Positions 8,129-17,566 of a stretch of 64,000 nt of DNA are shown piece after piece. Origin of the DNA: Austwickia sp. TVS 96-490-7B. GTDB lineage: Bacteria > Actinomycetota > Actinomycetes > Actinomycetales > Dermatophilaceae. A model generated the notes under the pieces. It was not told the DNA's origin. It ran no database searches and saw only the letters and a list, made by a program, of their open reading frames with translations. The DNA lies in assembly GCF_019331795.1 (NCBI RefSeq), contig NZ_JAHPZL010000007.1, positions 90,597-154,596 on the forward strand. Direction: 5' to 3'. The position numbers were made by a program, and so were the translations under genes. Every line of letters begins with the position of its first letter. The first letter of the stretch is position 1.

Positions 8129-11100
8129 GTGACGCCGACTCCTCCCCAGCCTCCTTCAGGGCGCGGAAGTGATACTGCGCGCCGCCGGACGACGTCGCGT
8201 GGCAACCGCTCCTCGGGGCCGACGCCGCGTCGCCATGACGAGGACACTGCCCCGGTGATCACTGGCGATGTGGTGCCTGACGTCGCCGAGCCCGGCGCGG
8301 TCGATGATTCGATCCGGCCCGACACGGATCAATCCGACGTGCCAAACACCGCTGTTGATGCCCCCCTTCCGACTGCTGATCCGTCCGGTTTGGCCGAGCC
8401 TGACGGACTGTCATCATCCCCGTGCGTCACGGTGGTCCCGCCGGATACGCTGTCCCCCAAGACTTCCGAGAAGCCGGAAGAGCAGTTCACCGCTGTGCTT
8501 CCACTGCAGGACAGCCCCACCCCCAGTTCTCCGATCACTTTCCCTACGACGGCCACGCCCGCCGACATCGGTACGGCGAAGCCGCCCAGCCCGACGACGC
8601 CCCGGTCGCCCTCGCCGAATGCCCCCTGCGAGTCCATGTCAGACACTCCGGTCGCAGCAGATCTTTCGACCTGCGACCAGAGCCGCACGGGTCATTTGAC
8701 CAGTGACGACGGGGAGAAAGACAGCGCTCCCATCAGCACCGCGTCTCCCCTCGCGGCCGACCTGAGCCGCGTCATCGAACCCACTGAACCCTCCGTCACG
8801 TCTGGTCCTTGCGCCAGCACTGACCCGCCGGTCGTCACTGACCAGGAGGGAAGTCCATCCACGTCAGCAACACTGACTGTCGTTCCCGATCCGATACCGC
8901 AGCACGACGCGGCGGCGTCGCCGGTCTCAACGTCGCCGTACCCCACAGAGACGTCGTCCTCCCCGGCGGTCCCCCCAGCTCTGGACGCCACCTCGACGTC
9001 CACGCCGATCCGCCCGGAGATTCCCACCCGACCTATCGCGCAGCGCTACCCGACCCGCAGCGCCCGACGTACCGCCATCCTCGAACCGCATGACGATCTG
9101 GGTTATGAACCAGGCGCCACGTTGTCACGCAGCGAACGAGTCGGTGCGGCCCTGCGTCGCTGGCGAGGAGAACTCGCCCATGCCGGAGGCCCCAACGCCC
9201 TGCTGTGGTACCGAGACACCCCTGATGGGACCCTCGACCTGACCAACGCCCACCCCACGGGGGCGTCCATGCTGATGGCTGGCACGCGAGTGCGCCTGTC
9301 ACATCTGGTCCGGGAGGCGGCAGCATTCCGGGAGGCCTTAGCTACGGCGCATCGGATCCGCGCGAAAGCCCTCGAACTGCATGAGGACCACGGCCTAGAC
9401 ACGGCGCACGTCTGTGTAGGTATGGCCACCTGGGAGATCCCCGGTGCGCGGCGCCGTCCGCAAGCCCCGATCATGTTGCGCACGGTGCGTCTGCACGCGG
9501 TGGACGCTGCCGAGACTGATCTGGAGTTGCAACTGCAGGAACGAGTGGAGATCAACCCGGTCCTGCTGCATTACCTCGTCTCGGAGCAGGGGATCCGCCT
9601 TGACGGGGACGCCCTGGCCGATCTGGCCCACTCCACCGGACGATTCGACCCGCTGCCGGTGTATCGAGAAATGCGGCGGCTGCTGCTGCACGTCCCTGAG
9701 TTCACCATCTCTGACCGGCGGGTTTTGTCGACTTTCCCGATGAGTAAAATGTCGATGGTCGCTGACCTGGCGGCGTTCGCGGACCGGCTGAGCGGTAACG
9801 ATGTCATCGCAGCCTTAGCCGGAGATCCCGCTGCCGCGCAGGCGTTGCGTGCTGATGGTGATGGCGGTCTATCCGAGAGTTCGCGCCGCCGTGGTGAACC
9901 CGACCTGGCCCGTGAAGTTCTCGTCGTCGATGCGGACCCGGCACAGGCCGATGTCATCGACGTCGCTCGCAGCGGCCGCCACGTCCTCATCGACGCAGCC
10001 AGCGGCACCGGGTTGACGCAGACTTTGGTCAACATCGCAGCTGCTCTCGTCGGGTCGGACCAGCGGGTCTTGGTGATCAGTGAGAATTCCCGTCAACTCG
10101 GCGATCTGATCGGCCACCTCGAACGAGCCGGATTGTCCGATCTGGTCCTGGATGCCCGGGACCCACACGAGCTGCGGCACACCCTCCCTGGGGACATCCT
10201 GGCCCGCATCGACCCGCCCTCACCGGACACGGAGGCCCTGCACGCAGCCCCCGATCCCGCACCAGTAGCTGCCGCAGAGATCTCCAGCAGTGCAGGTGAC
10301 TCAACGACAGCGCCTTCCTCGGCGGGTCGCGTCGACTCGTGTGCGCGACCAACGAACCAACGGATGGGCGCCGATGCTTTCGGCTGGCCTGCCCCGTTTA
10401 GTGGCTCTGGCGGTCACGTCGCTGAGCGGCACTTGAGCGACCTGCGGGAACTGCTGTCGACGCATGTGGAGAGCATGCACATTCGGCGGGATCCGTGGGG
10501 CGTGACCATCGTCGAGGCCCAGACAGCTTTGGCGGCTTTGGCGGCCCGAGAGGTCGTTCCGACGTCACAGGTGCGTCTCACCCGGGAGGCGTTGACCGGG
10601 CTGACCCATGTGGAAGTAGCTCGGGTCGGCGCGGAGCTCAGCTCGCTGGCCCAAGCCGGTGCCTGGCTGGTTGATCACGGCCGATCTCGCCTCACCGTGG
10701 AGACCGCGTCCTCCAGCCGGGGATCTCATGCTGACGATGAAGACCCGTGGTGGGGCGCCAGCCTGCACACGGATACCGACGTACGTCGGGCGCTGGAACT
10801 GGTCAGAGAGCTTTCTGGCGGGCGGTTGTCAGCAGATCAGCGCGCTTTGGACGCCGCTCTTGCCGACGCTGGGTTACCAGCGGCGCATTCGGCGTCGGAT
10901 TGGGAGACAGCTTTCGTCTTATGTGAAGCGGTCCGTGAAACGTTGGGCACCTTCCGGGAGTCGGTCTTCGCCCAACCGTTGCGTCCGTTGATTGCGGCGA
11001 CCGATCCGAGTTCGATTTCCGGGGCACGGTGGTGGTCCCGCAACGGAGCCAAAAAGACCGCTCGGTCGCTGCTGTTGCCGCACGCGCAGGTCGACTCGTT

Positions 11101-13003
11101 GTATGAGGCGTTGTGTGAAGCTGAGCGGCAACGTGAAGACTGGGTGAGCTTGGCAGGAGCGGATGCTGAGCCGCGCCTGCCGCGAGGGTACGACGCTGCC
11201 GCGGCACGGTGGGCAGCTTTGCACTATGACCTGCGGTGGCTCGATGAGGTGCTCGCCGGGACTCGGGACGGCGCTAGCCTGCTGGATCGAGGATTGGACG
11301 CGACGCGAGAACGGCTGGCGTTGTTGGCGGCGTCGCCGCGTCGTGCCGGGGTGCTGCCCAAAGTCCGGGACAGATTGGACGCATTGACCGGCCGAGGGCT
11401 GGGCGAACTTCTCGACGATCTTGCCGCCCGCAGAGTGCCTGCCGATCAGGTCCCCGCTGAAGTCGAGTTCGTCTGGTGGCGTTCGATCCTGGAGGTCGTC
11501 GCTGAGGACGATACGACGTACCGGTCGCATGACGGCGGGGCGCTGCGTGACCTTGTTGATCGCTATGTCCGTGCCGATCACAGCCTGTTGCAGCGCCGCG
11601 CCCGTCAGGTAGCGGCCCGCGCCCAGGCCCACGCGCGAGTGGAGATCACGACTCGTGGTGACCAGGTGGCTGCGTTGCGCGAAGCGGCACGGTCGGTCAA
11701 ACCACCACGGCCGACCCGGACCTTGCTCGCGGAGACGGGTGAATTGGTGGCCGCCGTCGCCCCGATCTGGGTGATGAGCCCGTTGACGTTGGCCTCCATG
11801 GTGCCCACCCATCTGGTCTTTGACGTGGTCATCATCGATGATGCTGGTCGGATGCCCGTGGCGCATGCGGTGTCCGCGCTGGCCAGGGCGGTGCGTGTGG
11901 TCGCTGGTGGCGACTTGTGTGGTGTGGGTCCGCGTCCGTTCCGTACGTTGGCTTCAGCGGAGGAGGACGAACCACCCTCGGGTGTCCCCTCGGTGCTGGA
12001 AGAGTTGGCCAGACACCTTCCAGTGCGGCATCTTCCGCGGGCCTACGACGACCGGGATCCGCGTATCGGCGGCTTTGCGTGGCAGCAGCGGGAGGACACG
12101 GTCCAGGCGTGGCCGGTGGCGGGACGCGGTCCGGCGTTGCGACTGTTGCGCACCTGCGCGGTGATTTCGTCAGTCGATCAGGACGGCGAAGCTGAGAGCC
12201 GGGAAAACACGCGGATCGTCGAGGCTGTCCTCGACCACGCCAGACGGCGGCCAGACACCTCGCTGGCGGTGTTGACGGTCACGGCGGCGCAGGCAGACGC
12301 GCTCGGGCAGGAGATCAGACACGCGCTGAGCCGTGATGAGAAAGCCGCGGGGGCAGCGATGCTCGCCGAGGACTTCGATGAGCGTCTGCTGGTGTGCACG
12401 GTGGATGCCGCTGCCGGTCGGACCCGGCATACGGTGATTTTTGCCACGGGGTTGGCGCCGGGACCTGGGATGCACCTGAGGTCGCCGGAGCGATTGCAGC
12501 GTGCCGATGGGGCGGCGTTGATCGATCAGGTGGCGGTGATTGCGCGACGTCGGTTGGAGATCGTCAGTGCGTTGACCGCTGCCGATCTGGGTCGGATGGC
12601 GGATGTCTCGGTGGGGGTGGCCCGGTTGGCGCAGTTGTTGCGTCATGCAGAAGCAGACGGCTCAGTGGGGGATGAGGAGCCGGTGCAGCCGCTGCTTGCG
12701 GAGGTCTGTGCGCGGTTGCGTCAAGAAGGTCTGGTCGTGCGGCACGGATACGGCGTCGGCGCGTGTCGGCTGGATCTGGTGGTGGAGGATCCCTACGACC
12801 CGGGATGTTTGTCAGTGGCGGTCCTCACTGATGGGGTCCGTCATGCGGCGGTGCCGACGGTGCGAGAACGAGAACGTCTCATGCCGGAACAGCTCGCCAG
12901 GCGAGGCTGGCGGACGGTGCGGGTGTCCAGCACGGAGCTCTTCCGTGATCCGGCCCGGGATGTCGGCCGGATCGTGGAGACGGCTCGTCGGGAGCTGTCC
13001 TGA
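8129..13003 (+). CDS. Very large helicase-like protein with degenerate ATPase motifs and a C-terminal nuclease-like domain
   Basis: About 1,624 residues. The first ~300 are Pro/Ser/Thr-rich and probably disordered. The middle resembles superfamily 1 (DNA2/NAM7-type) helicases: SGTGLTQT at residues 625-632 sits where Walker A belongs but has Leu629 in place of Lys, and VVIIDDAGR (D1237-D1238) replaces the usual DEA. The last ~100 residues (LDLVVEDPYDPG, RERERLMPEQLARRGWRTVRV) resemble the Vsr/DUF559-like endonuclease fold. The GTG at 8129 is 6 nt after TAGCCT, a leaderless arrangement; GTG 8123 is the alternative. DNA repair or defence is possible, but ATP hydrolysis is doubtful. Confidence 0.7.
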   Translation: MTPTPPQPPSGRGSDTARRRTTSRGNRSSGPTPRRHDEDTAPVITGDVVPDVAEPGAVDDSIRPDTDQSDVPNTAVDAPLPTADPSGLAEPDGLSSSPCVTVVPPDTLSPKTSEKPEEQFTAVLPLQDSPTPSSPITFPTTATPADIGTAKPPSPTTPRSPSPNAPCESMSDTPVAADLSTCDQSRTGHLTSDDGEKDSAPISTASPLAADLSRVIEPTEPSVTSGPCASTDPPVVTDQEGSPSTSATLTVVPDPIPQHDAAASPVSTSPYPTETSSSPAVPPALDATSTSTPIRPEIPTRPIAQRYPTRSARRTAILEPHDDLGYEPGATLSRSERVGAALRRWRGELAHAGGPNALLWYRDTPDGTLDLTNAHPTGASMLMAGTRVRLSHLVREAAAFREALATAHRIRAKALELHEDHGLDTAHVCVGMATWEIPGARRRPQAPIMLRTVRLHAVDAAETDLELQLQERVEINPVLLHYLVSEQGIRLDGDALADLAHSTGRFDPLPVYREMRRLLLHVPEFTISDRRVLSTFPMSKMSMVADLAAFADRLSGNDVIAALAGDPAAAQALRADGDGGLSESSRRRGEPDLAREVLVVDADPAQADVIDVARSGRHVLIDAASGTGLTQTLVNIAAALVGSDQRVLVISENSRQLGDLIGHLERAGLSDLVLDARDPHELRHTLPGDILARIDPPSPDTEALHAAPDPAPVAAAEISSSAGDSTTAPSSAGRVDSCARPTNQRMGADAFGWPAPFSGSGGHVAERHLSDLRELLSTHVESMHIRRDPWGVTIVEAQTALAALAAREVVPTSQVRLTREALTGLTHVEVARVGAELSSLAQAGAWLVDHGRSRLTVETASSSRGSHADDEDPWWGASLHTDTDVRRALELVRELSGGRLSADQRALDAALADAGLPAAHSASDWETAFVLCEAVRETLGTFRESVFAQPLRPLIAATDPSSISGARWWSRNGAKKTARSLLLPHAQVDSLYEALCEAERQREDWVSLAGADAEPRLPRGYDAAAARWAALHYDLRWLDEVLAGTRDGASLLDRGLDATRERLALLAASPRRAGVLPKVRDRLDALTGRGLGELLDDLAARRVPADQVPAEVEFVWWRSILEVVAEDDTTYRSHDGGALRDLVDRYVRADHSLLQRRARQVAARAQAHARVEITTRGDQVAALREAARSVKPPRPTRTLLAETGELVAAVAPIWVMSPLTLASMVPTHLVFDVVIIDDAGRMPVAHAVSALARAVRVVAGGDLCGVGPRPFRTLASAEEDEPPSGVPSVLEELARHLPVRHLPRAYDDRDPRIGGFAWQQREDTVQAWPVAGRGPALRLLRTCAVISSVDQDGEAESRENTRIVEAVLDHARRRPDTSLAVLTVTAAQADALGQEIRHALSRDEKAAGAAMLAEDFDERLLVCTVDAAAGRTRHTVIFATGLAPGPGMHLRSPERLQRADGAALIDQVAVIARRRLEIVSALTAADLGRMADVSVGVARLAQLLRHAEADGSVGDEEPVQPLLAEVCARLRQEGLVVRHGYGVGACRLDLVVEDPYDPGCLSVAVLTDGVRHAAVPTVRERERLMPEQLARRGWRTVRVSSTELFRDPARDVGRIVETARRELS

Positions 13004-13056
13004 CCCCTGGCGGGAAGGTCGGGCGGCCGGTCAGGTGGTGCGGGGACAATGAGTGC

Positions 13057-13329
13057 GTGAATGATGCTGCTCGTGAGGAACCGTCAAATGCTGTGGTGGA
13101 CTCTGCTTCGGCGAGTCGTCCTCCGGTACGCCGGGTAGGGCGCCGCCGGGTAGTCACCTCGGATATGCCGGGGGTGTGTCCGCAGCTCGACCCGACGTAC
13201 GACGATCGACCCGCTGATGGTGACCGAGGAGATGAGCCATCTCCCACGGCGGGGACGTCGTCGGGGGAGCCTGCGTTGGACGCGAGGGACCGGTGGATCG
13301 TGGAGCAGCGACCTCCGCATTGGGGATGA
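13057..13329 (+). CDS. Small conserved-type protein ending in EQRPPHWG (90 aa)
   Basis: A polar, Arg/Pro-rich protein whose tail RDRWIVEQRPPHWG resembles the end of short actinobacterial hypothetical proteins I have seen. The GTG start lies 6 nt after GACAAT (13045-13050), another leaderless-type arrangement, which supports a real gene. No domain or catalytic motif is visible. It runs in the same direction as the helicase-like gene and ends just before a terminator shared with mscL. Confidence 0.6.
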   Translation: MNDAAREEPSNAVVDSASASRPPVRRVGRRRVVTSDMPGVCPQLDPTYDDRPADGDRGDEPSPTAGTSSGEPALDARDRWIVEQRPPHWG

Positions 13330-13357
13330 ACGGGTCTGCATTGCGTGGACATGGCGA

Positions 13358-13388
13358 AGGGGTCCCACTGTGGTCAGATGGGACCCCT
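13358..13388. terminator. Bidirectional hairpin between convergent genes
   Basis: AGGGGTCCCA (13358-13367) and TGGGACCCCT (13379-13388) form a 10-bp perfect stem with an 11-nt loop. It lies between the plus-strand small gene and the minus-strand mscL, and could end transcripts from both. Confidence 0.7.
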
Positions 13389-13436
13389 CCGCTGGGTGTG
13401 CGCAGTGGCTGCGCGGGCGCTCGCGTCGCGTGGTGA

Positions 13437-13829
13437 TCAGTTGCGGGCGCGCAGGGCGTCGCGGATCTCCTGCAGCAGCAAGACCTCTTCGGAGGGAGCC
13501 TTCGGCTCCGGCTCAACGCCGGCTTTACGCCGTTCGGAGAGTTTGTTCATCGGGACGACAAACACGAAGTAGACGACGGCGGCAGTCATCACAAACACGA
13601 TGACTGAGTTGATGATGGTGGAGAAGTTGATCAGGGTGTTGGGTTTACCTGCGACGAGCTGGAATCCCCACCCTTCAACCTTTGCTCCGGGCATGGCGTT
13701 CAGCAGCGGCGTGATGATGGCGGTCACGAAGCTGTCGACGACTTTCTGGAAAGCACCACCGACGACGACCGCGATGGCCAGTTCGACGACGTTGCCGCGC
13801 AGAATGAAGTCCTTGAATCCCTTGAGCAT
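13437..13829 (-). CDS. mscL: Large-conductance mechanosensitive channel MscL
   Basis: A 130-residue inner-membrane protein that opens under membrane tension after osmotic downshock. The start MLKGFKDFILRGNVVELAIAVVVGGAFQKVVDSFV is the conserved N-terminal helix and TM1. TM2 is IINSVIVFVMTAAVVYFVFVVPMNKL. The C-terminal charged helix (EVLLLQEIRDALRARN) is intact and the length is normal. The ATG at 13829 fits the family start. It is transcribed alone, with a terminator downstream. Confidence 0.97.
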   Translation of the reverse strand: MLKGFKDFILRGNVVELAIAVVVGGAFQKVVDSFVTAIITPLLNAMPGAKVEGWGFQLVAGKPNTLINFSTIINSVIVFVMTAAVVYFVFVVPMNKLSERRKAGVEPEPKAPSEEVLLLQEIRDALRARN

Positions 13830-14023
13830 GATTGTCCTGTTCTGGGGAGAGGGGGAGTAGTGATCGTCCGCTGACCCGGAATTCCACCTCATTGTGCGGT
13901 GCGGCACGACCGCGTAGATCGTACCGGGGGTTGACGTCATGCTGCGGTCGTCGGTCTTGTCGTGCCTGAAAGTGGGCGTTGTGAGCGCTGACTGGTGCGC
14001 GTCAGCGGGTGATCCCACCGGAA

Positions 14024-14743
14024 TCAAGGGTGACGGGAAACAATGTGTACGCCGCCACGAGATGCATTTCCAGCGGATAGCGCGGCTGAGGTTAACGGCC
14101 CGACTCGGTCGGCTGGAACCGCTACAGAGAGCCCTCGAGTGGTGCCGCTCTCCGCGACAAGGGAGGTGGAAGAAGGCCGGTCCACGTCAACGACCACCAC
14201 ATCTGAGGCGACCACAGTGCCGGTGGCGACGGCGATGACATCCACGTGATGGCCAGCGCCTAAACGGTGTAACGAGGCGGTGTCAAGAAGGGGGAGATGG
14301 ACGACCCGCGTTGACGGTGTCATCCCGGTCAGGGCAGCCCCAGCGGTAATCCGTGGTTCGGTGAGGACTTCACTCTGGCTCACCGCTGCGGTGAGGCTTT
14401 GACCGACGGCAGCCCGAAGATCCCGCACTGCGCGGGAGGGCGCCGCACCTGCCGGCAGCATCCGCATCGTCAGATCCTGTTCAGTGAGGACGTGCCCCAA
14501 CGGGAGATCGGCTCCGGCCACGACCACGCGCGTCCCGGAAGATGACGGGTCAGTTGTCAGCGGTCCCAACGCGATCCAGCACGCCACCGACAAGCAGATG
14601 CCAGCCAGAGTCCGCCGTAACACCAGTCGACGCCATATCGCGGCCCGTCCTGGCGGGCGGCGCCGAAGCTGACTGGGCGACGTTCGGGCGGTGCTTGATG
14701 CGCGGTGGGCAGTGGGCAACGACAAGAACGAAGGGCGGCTCAT
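14024..14743 (-). CDS. SAF-domain protein of the CpaB/RcpC pilus-assembly type
   Basis: A 239-residue protein with an N-terminal membrane anchor (about residues 42-64) and a SAF domain beginning VVVAGADLPLGHVLTEQDL, followed by a beta-rich part ending SVAVPADRVGPLTSAALSAG. This is the layout of actinobacterial Flp/Tad pilus CpaB-like proteins. No other tad genes are nearby, so a pilus role is only inferred. The ATG at 14743 is 6 nt after TAGCCT on the minus strand (plus 14750-14755), a leaderless arrangement. Confidence 0.75.
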   Translation of the reverse strand: MSRPSFLSLPTAHRASSTARTSPSQLRRRPPGRAAIWRRLVLRRTLAGICLSVACWIALGPLTTDPSSSGTRVVVAGADLPLGHVLTEQDLTMRMLPAGAAPSRAVRDLRAAVGQSLTAAVSQSEVLTEPRITAGAALTGMTPSTRVVHLPLLDTASLHRLGAGHHVDVIAVATGTVVASDVVVVDVDRPSSTSLVAESGTTRGLSVAVPADRVGPLTSAALSAGNASRGGVHIVSRHP

Positions 14744-14841
14744 GGCGGCAGGCTAGGCAGCGGTACGTCGGTGCCACTGTCTGCGCGGACCGCAGATGTG
14801 GACGACCTCATCGACGCCTTGAGGGTGTGGACGAGGTCAGC

Positions 14842-15153
14842 TCAGGACGCCGCAGTGGTGCCAGCCGAGGCGCTGCTTGAGGCGGATGAGCCGGACGAGG
14901 TCGTGCTGCTTCCCGACGTGGTGGAGCTGCTGTCTGATGACGTGGATGACGTCGAACTGGCCGGGATTGACCCCCCTGACCGAGAGTCGGTGCGGTAGAA
15001 ACCCGAACCCTTGAAGACCACGCCGACCGCGTTGAACAGCTTGCGTAGCCGCCCGGTGCATTCGGGGCAATCGGTGAGAGCGTCGTCGGAGAACGACTGG
15101 CGCACTTCAAATTGGTGCTCGCACTCGGTGCAGGCGTAGGCATACGTGGGCAT
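14842..15153 (-). CDS. FmdB-family zinc-ribbon protein
   Basis: A 103-residue protein starting MPTYAYACTECEHQFEVRQS with a second pair CPEC, giving the CxxC...CxxC zinc ribbon of the FmdB putative regulatory family. From about residue 63 it is almost only Ser, Thr, Gly and Ala, a low-complexity tail common in actinobacterial members. GGAG precedes the ATG. Its molecular role is not established. Confidence 0.9.
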   Translation of the reverse strand: MPTYAYACTECEHQFEVRQSFSDDALTDCPECTGRLRKLFNAVGVVFKGSGFYRTDSRSGGSIPASSTSSTSSDSSSTTSGSSTTSSGSSASSSASAGTTAAS

Positions 15154-15203
15154 GCAGCATCTCCGTGGGGTGGTCGGGGTTCCTGGACAATTCTACCGTC
15201 GGC

Positions 15204-16790
15204 TCACCCAGGGCTTGTGCCGCGGTGCAGGTCACGCCCTGAAAGCTGCTGGTGATCAGGACACCTGCCCTGCTGGGGTAGCCACCCTGCGAGACGACCC
15301 CGGGCATCAATGGCATGCAACTGCCACTCCGCCTGACGCCGGGTGCCAGGAGCCGCCACGATCAACAACTGATCCCGATGACGCAACACCGTCGTCGGTG
15401 TGGGGACCAGTGCTTGCTGATCACGCACGATCAACGCGACCTGCGCGCCCACTGGGAGCCGCAGTTCAAACACTTCGGTCCCATGCAGATGGGAATGCTC
15501 ACCGATACGGACCTGCAACAAGTCGGCACCCACCTCCTCCAACGGAACGGCGTCGACCTCCAACGCAGTGGTCCGCTCCGTGACGGTCACCCGCAACCAT
15601 CGGGCCACCCAGGGCAGCGTCGGCCCTTGCACCACCGTAAACACCACTACCAGCACAAAGACCAGGTCAAAGAGCCAATTCACGCCGCGTACCCCAGAGA
15701 TGAAAGGCACCGTCGCTAGGACGATCGGCACGGCCCCGCGCAAGCCAGCCCAGGACAAGAACACTTGATCGCGCCAGGTCAGACCGGATCCCCAGCAGGA
15801 AACGAAGACCGACGTCGGCCTGGCCACCAGCAAGAGCACCAGCCCTAAAACCACCGCTGGAACCAACTGGTGCACCAGATGTGACGGTGTGACCAGCAAC
15901 CCCAACATCACGAACAACCCGATTTGGGCCAGCCATCCAGTCGCCTGCGCGAAACCCCGCACTGCCAGTCGGTGCGGCAACGCCATGTTGCCGAGCAACA
16001 AACCCGCGACGTACACGGCGATGAACCCGGAGGTGTGGGCCACCGATGCCGCGCCGTAAGCCACCATCACCCACGCCAACACCCCGAGGGGAAATAGCCC
16101 GGCATGCCCGGCGACGATCCTGCTCATCACTTGCGCGCCGCACCACCCCACCACTGCGCCGATGACCACGCCGCCGACCAGCTCCATCACGATCGATCCA
16201 ATCAGCAGAGCGACCGTCCCCACGCTCCACTGCCCGGCGCCACCGGAGGCTTGCTCGGACAAGGCCACCACCACGAGAACCACCGGGGCGTCGTTGAAAC
16301 CGGACTCCGCCTCCAAGATCCCGGTCAGTCGATGTGGCAGCGGCAACGACCGCAACACAGAAAACACAGCTGCGGCGTCGGTGGACGCCAGAATCGCGCC
16401 CAGGAGCAAGGCCACCGGCGCATCGATTCTCAAAATCAGATGGGCAGCTGCGCCGACAACTAACACGGACAAGGCCACGCCGACGGTCGATAACAACGCA
16501 GCTGGCGCCACGGACGCACGGATCTCGTCCCAATCAGTGGTCAGGCCGCCTTCGGCAAGGATCAACGCCAACGCGAGATATCCCAATACCCTGGTCAACG
16601 CCATCGATTCGAATTGCACGCCGAAGCCTTCGCCGCCCAGGGCCACTCCGATCAGCAGGTAGATCAGCAAGGAGGGCAGCCCGGTCCGGGTCGACAGGCG
16701 CACCGCAGCAACCGCGACGACTACGACGGCAGCGCCGACAAGCAACCAGACCCCCAAGTCCCACACGGTGACACTTTCCAGGGTCGACAG
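15204..16790 (-). CDS. Cation/proton antiporter (CPA1, NhaP2/CvrA-like) with RCK_C domain
   Basis: Some 12-13 membrane segments from VWDLGVWLLVGAAVVV onward; LASTDAAAVFSVLR and AESGFNDAPVVLVV are conserved transport-core motifs of K+/Na+:H+ antiporters. The C-terminal ~130 residues (RIGEHSHLHGTEVFELRLP) resemble a TrkA-C/RCK_C regulatory domain. The upstream extension of the frame overlaps the next gene and is not real. I place the start at a CTG (16790) 6 nt after AAGGAG; a GTG at 16766 is the alternative. It likely regulates cytoplasmic K+ and pH. Confidence 0.85.
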   Translation of the reverse strand: MSTLESVTVWDLGVWLLVGAAVVVVAVAAVRLSTRTGLPSLLIYLLIGVALGGEGFGVQFESMALTRVLGYLALALILAEGGLTTDWDEIRASVAPAALLSTVGVALSVLVVGAAAHLILRIDAPVALLLGAILASTDAAAVFSVLRSLPLPHRLTGILEAESGFNDAPVVLVVVALSEQASGGAGQWSVGTVALLIGSIVMELVGGVVIGAVVGWCGAQVMSRIVAGHAGLFPLGVLAWVMVAYGAASVAHTSGFIAVYVAGLLLGNMALPHRLAVRGFAQATGWLAQIGLFVMLGLLVTPSHLVHQLVPAVVLGLVLLLVARPTSVFVSCWGSGLTWRDQVFLSWAGLRGAVPIVLATVPFISGVRGVNWLFDLVFVLVVVFTVVQGPTLPWVARWLRVTVTERTTALEVDAVPLEEVGADLLQVRIGEHSHLHGTEVFELRLPVGAQVALIVRDQQALVPTPTTVLRHRDQLLIVAAPGTRRQAEWQLHAIDARGRLAGWLPQQGRCPDHQQLSGRDLHRGTSPG

Positions 16791-16824
16791 ATCCGTCTCC
16801 TTCGACGATGGACGTGCAGTCGGC

Positions 16825-17472
16825 TCACTTATTCTGACAAACAGCTGCCTGCTCTGGCAGGAACGTCCATCCAGCGGTGGGTCGGACGACCGCCTGCACC
16901 GGCAGGTCATGAGCGTCTGTGGGGACTTCATCGACCAGAGCATCGTCGTCAACGAGCGCGATGACCGGCGCGTCAGGAGAACGACGAGTCAACGCCCGGT
17001 CATAACACCCGCCGCCCTGCCCCAACCGCATCCCGCGCCGGTCGATCCGTAACGCCGGGACCATCACCATGTCGGCATCCGCGATAGCACCGACTCCCAA
17101 CAAAGGCGGATCAACCTCCTCGGCAGGCCACCACGTCCATTCGAGGTCCAAGTCAGGTAGCACCACTGGCACCATGATGCGCACTCCCGCTGCGTGCCAG
17201 CGCTCATGCAAGGCGGTGGTCGGCGGCTCCCCCGGCATCGACACGTACGACGTGACCGTCTCCACTCGCCGTACCCGTCCGGCATCCTGCAACGCCTGCA
17301 CCAACTGAGCCATGGTCTCTGCCACGGCTTGCGCCTCCTGGAGTCGGGCGGGGGAGTCCGGTGGCAGCGCGGCTCGGACCCGGCGCTGGGAGCGCACCTC
17401 CCGCCGCGCCACTCGTTTGGCGTCCATGATGTCCACAGCAAGGGAATCAGCAGTGTCACGTTCGTCGCTCAC
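16825..17472 (-). CDS. 5-formyltetrahydrofolate cyclo-ligase
   Basis: Converts 5-formyl-THF to 5,10-methenyl-THF with ATP. The motifs MVMVPALRIDRRGMRLGQGGGCYDRAL (phosphate and folate site) and VVRPTAGW are diagnostic. The GTG at 17472 is preceded at 6 nt by CAGACT on the minus strand (plus 17479-17484), a leaderless promoter, giving 215 residues; the ATG at 17427 would give a more usual 200. The gene diverges from the moeA unit, as in many Actinomycetota. A longer open frame reaching 18063 is an artefact over moeA. Confidence 0.93.
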   Translation of the reverse strand: MSDERDTADSLAVDIMDAKRVARREVRSQRRVRAALPPDSPARLQEAQAVAETMAQLVQALQDAGRVRRVETVTSYVSMPGEPPTTALHERWHAAGVRIMVPVVLPDLDLEWTWWPAEEVDPPLLGVGAIADADMVMVPALRIDRRGMRLGQGGGCYDRALTRRSPDAPVIALVDDDALVDEVPTDAHDLPVQAVVRPTAGWTFLPEQAAVCQNK

Positions 17473-17506
17473 TGGTCCAGTCTGCCCGCGCCGATAAGGT
17501 GCAGAC
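17473..17506. promoter_or_regulatory. Compact divergent promoter pair
   Basis: Two -10-like hexamers lie back to back: CAGACT on the minus strand (17479-17484) for the folate gene and TAAGGT on the plus strand (17495-17500) for the molybdopterin operon. Each is 6 nt from a start codon (GTG 17472, ATG 17507). The whole divergent region is only 34 bp. Confidence 0.65.
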
Positions 17507-17566
17507 ATGTCGTCCCGCACCTGTCTTCCCGCCATCTCTCCCCTCCAGCTGGAGGTGACACGGTGA
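17507..17566 (+). CDS. Possible leaderless upstream ORF coupled to moeA (19 aa)
   Basis: MSSRTCLPAISPLQLEVTR starts 6 nt after TAAGGT, so the mRNA probably begins at or next to its ATG. Its stop overlaps the moeA start (GTGA at 17563-17566), which would couple the two translations. A GGAGG site for moeA lies inside it. The peptide itself shows no family resemblance. It may only guide ribosomes to moeA. Confidence 0.45.
   Translation: MSSRTCLPAISPLQLEVTR

Noticed and set aside
10919-11866. 315-codon minus-strand frame
   Set aside because: Antisense shadow of the large helicase-like gene, with low-complexity Arg/Gln composition and no motifs.
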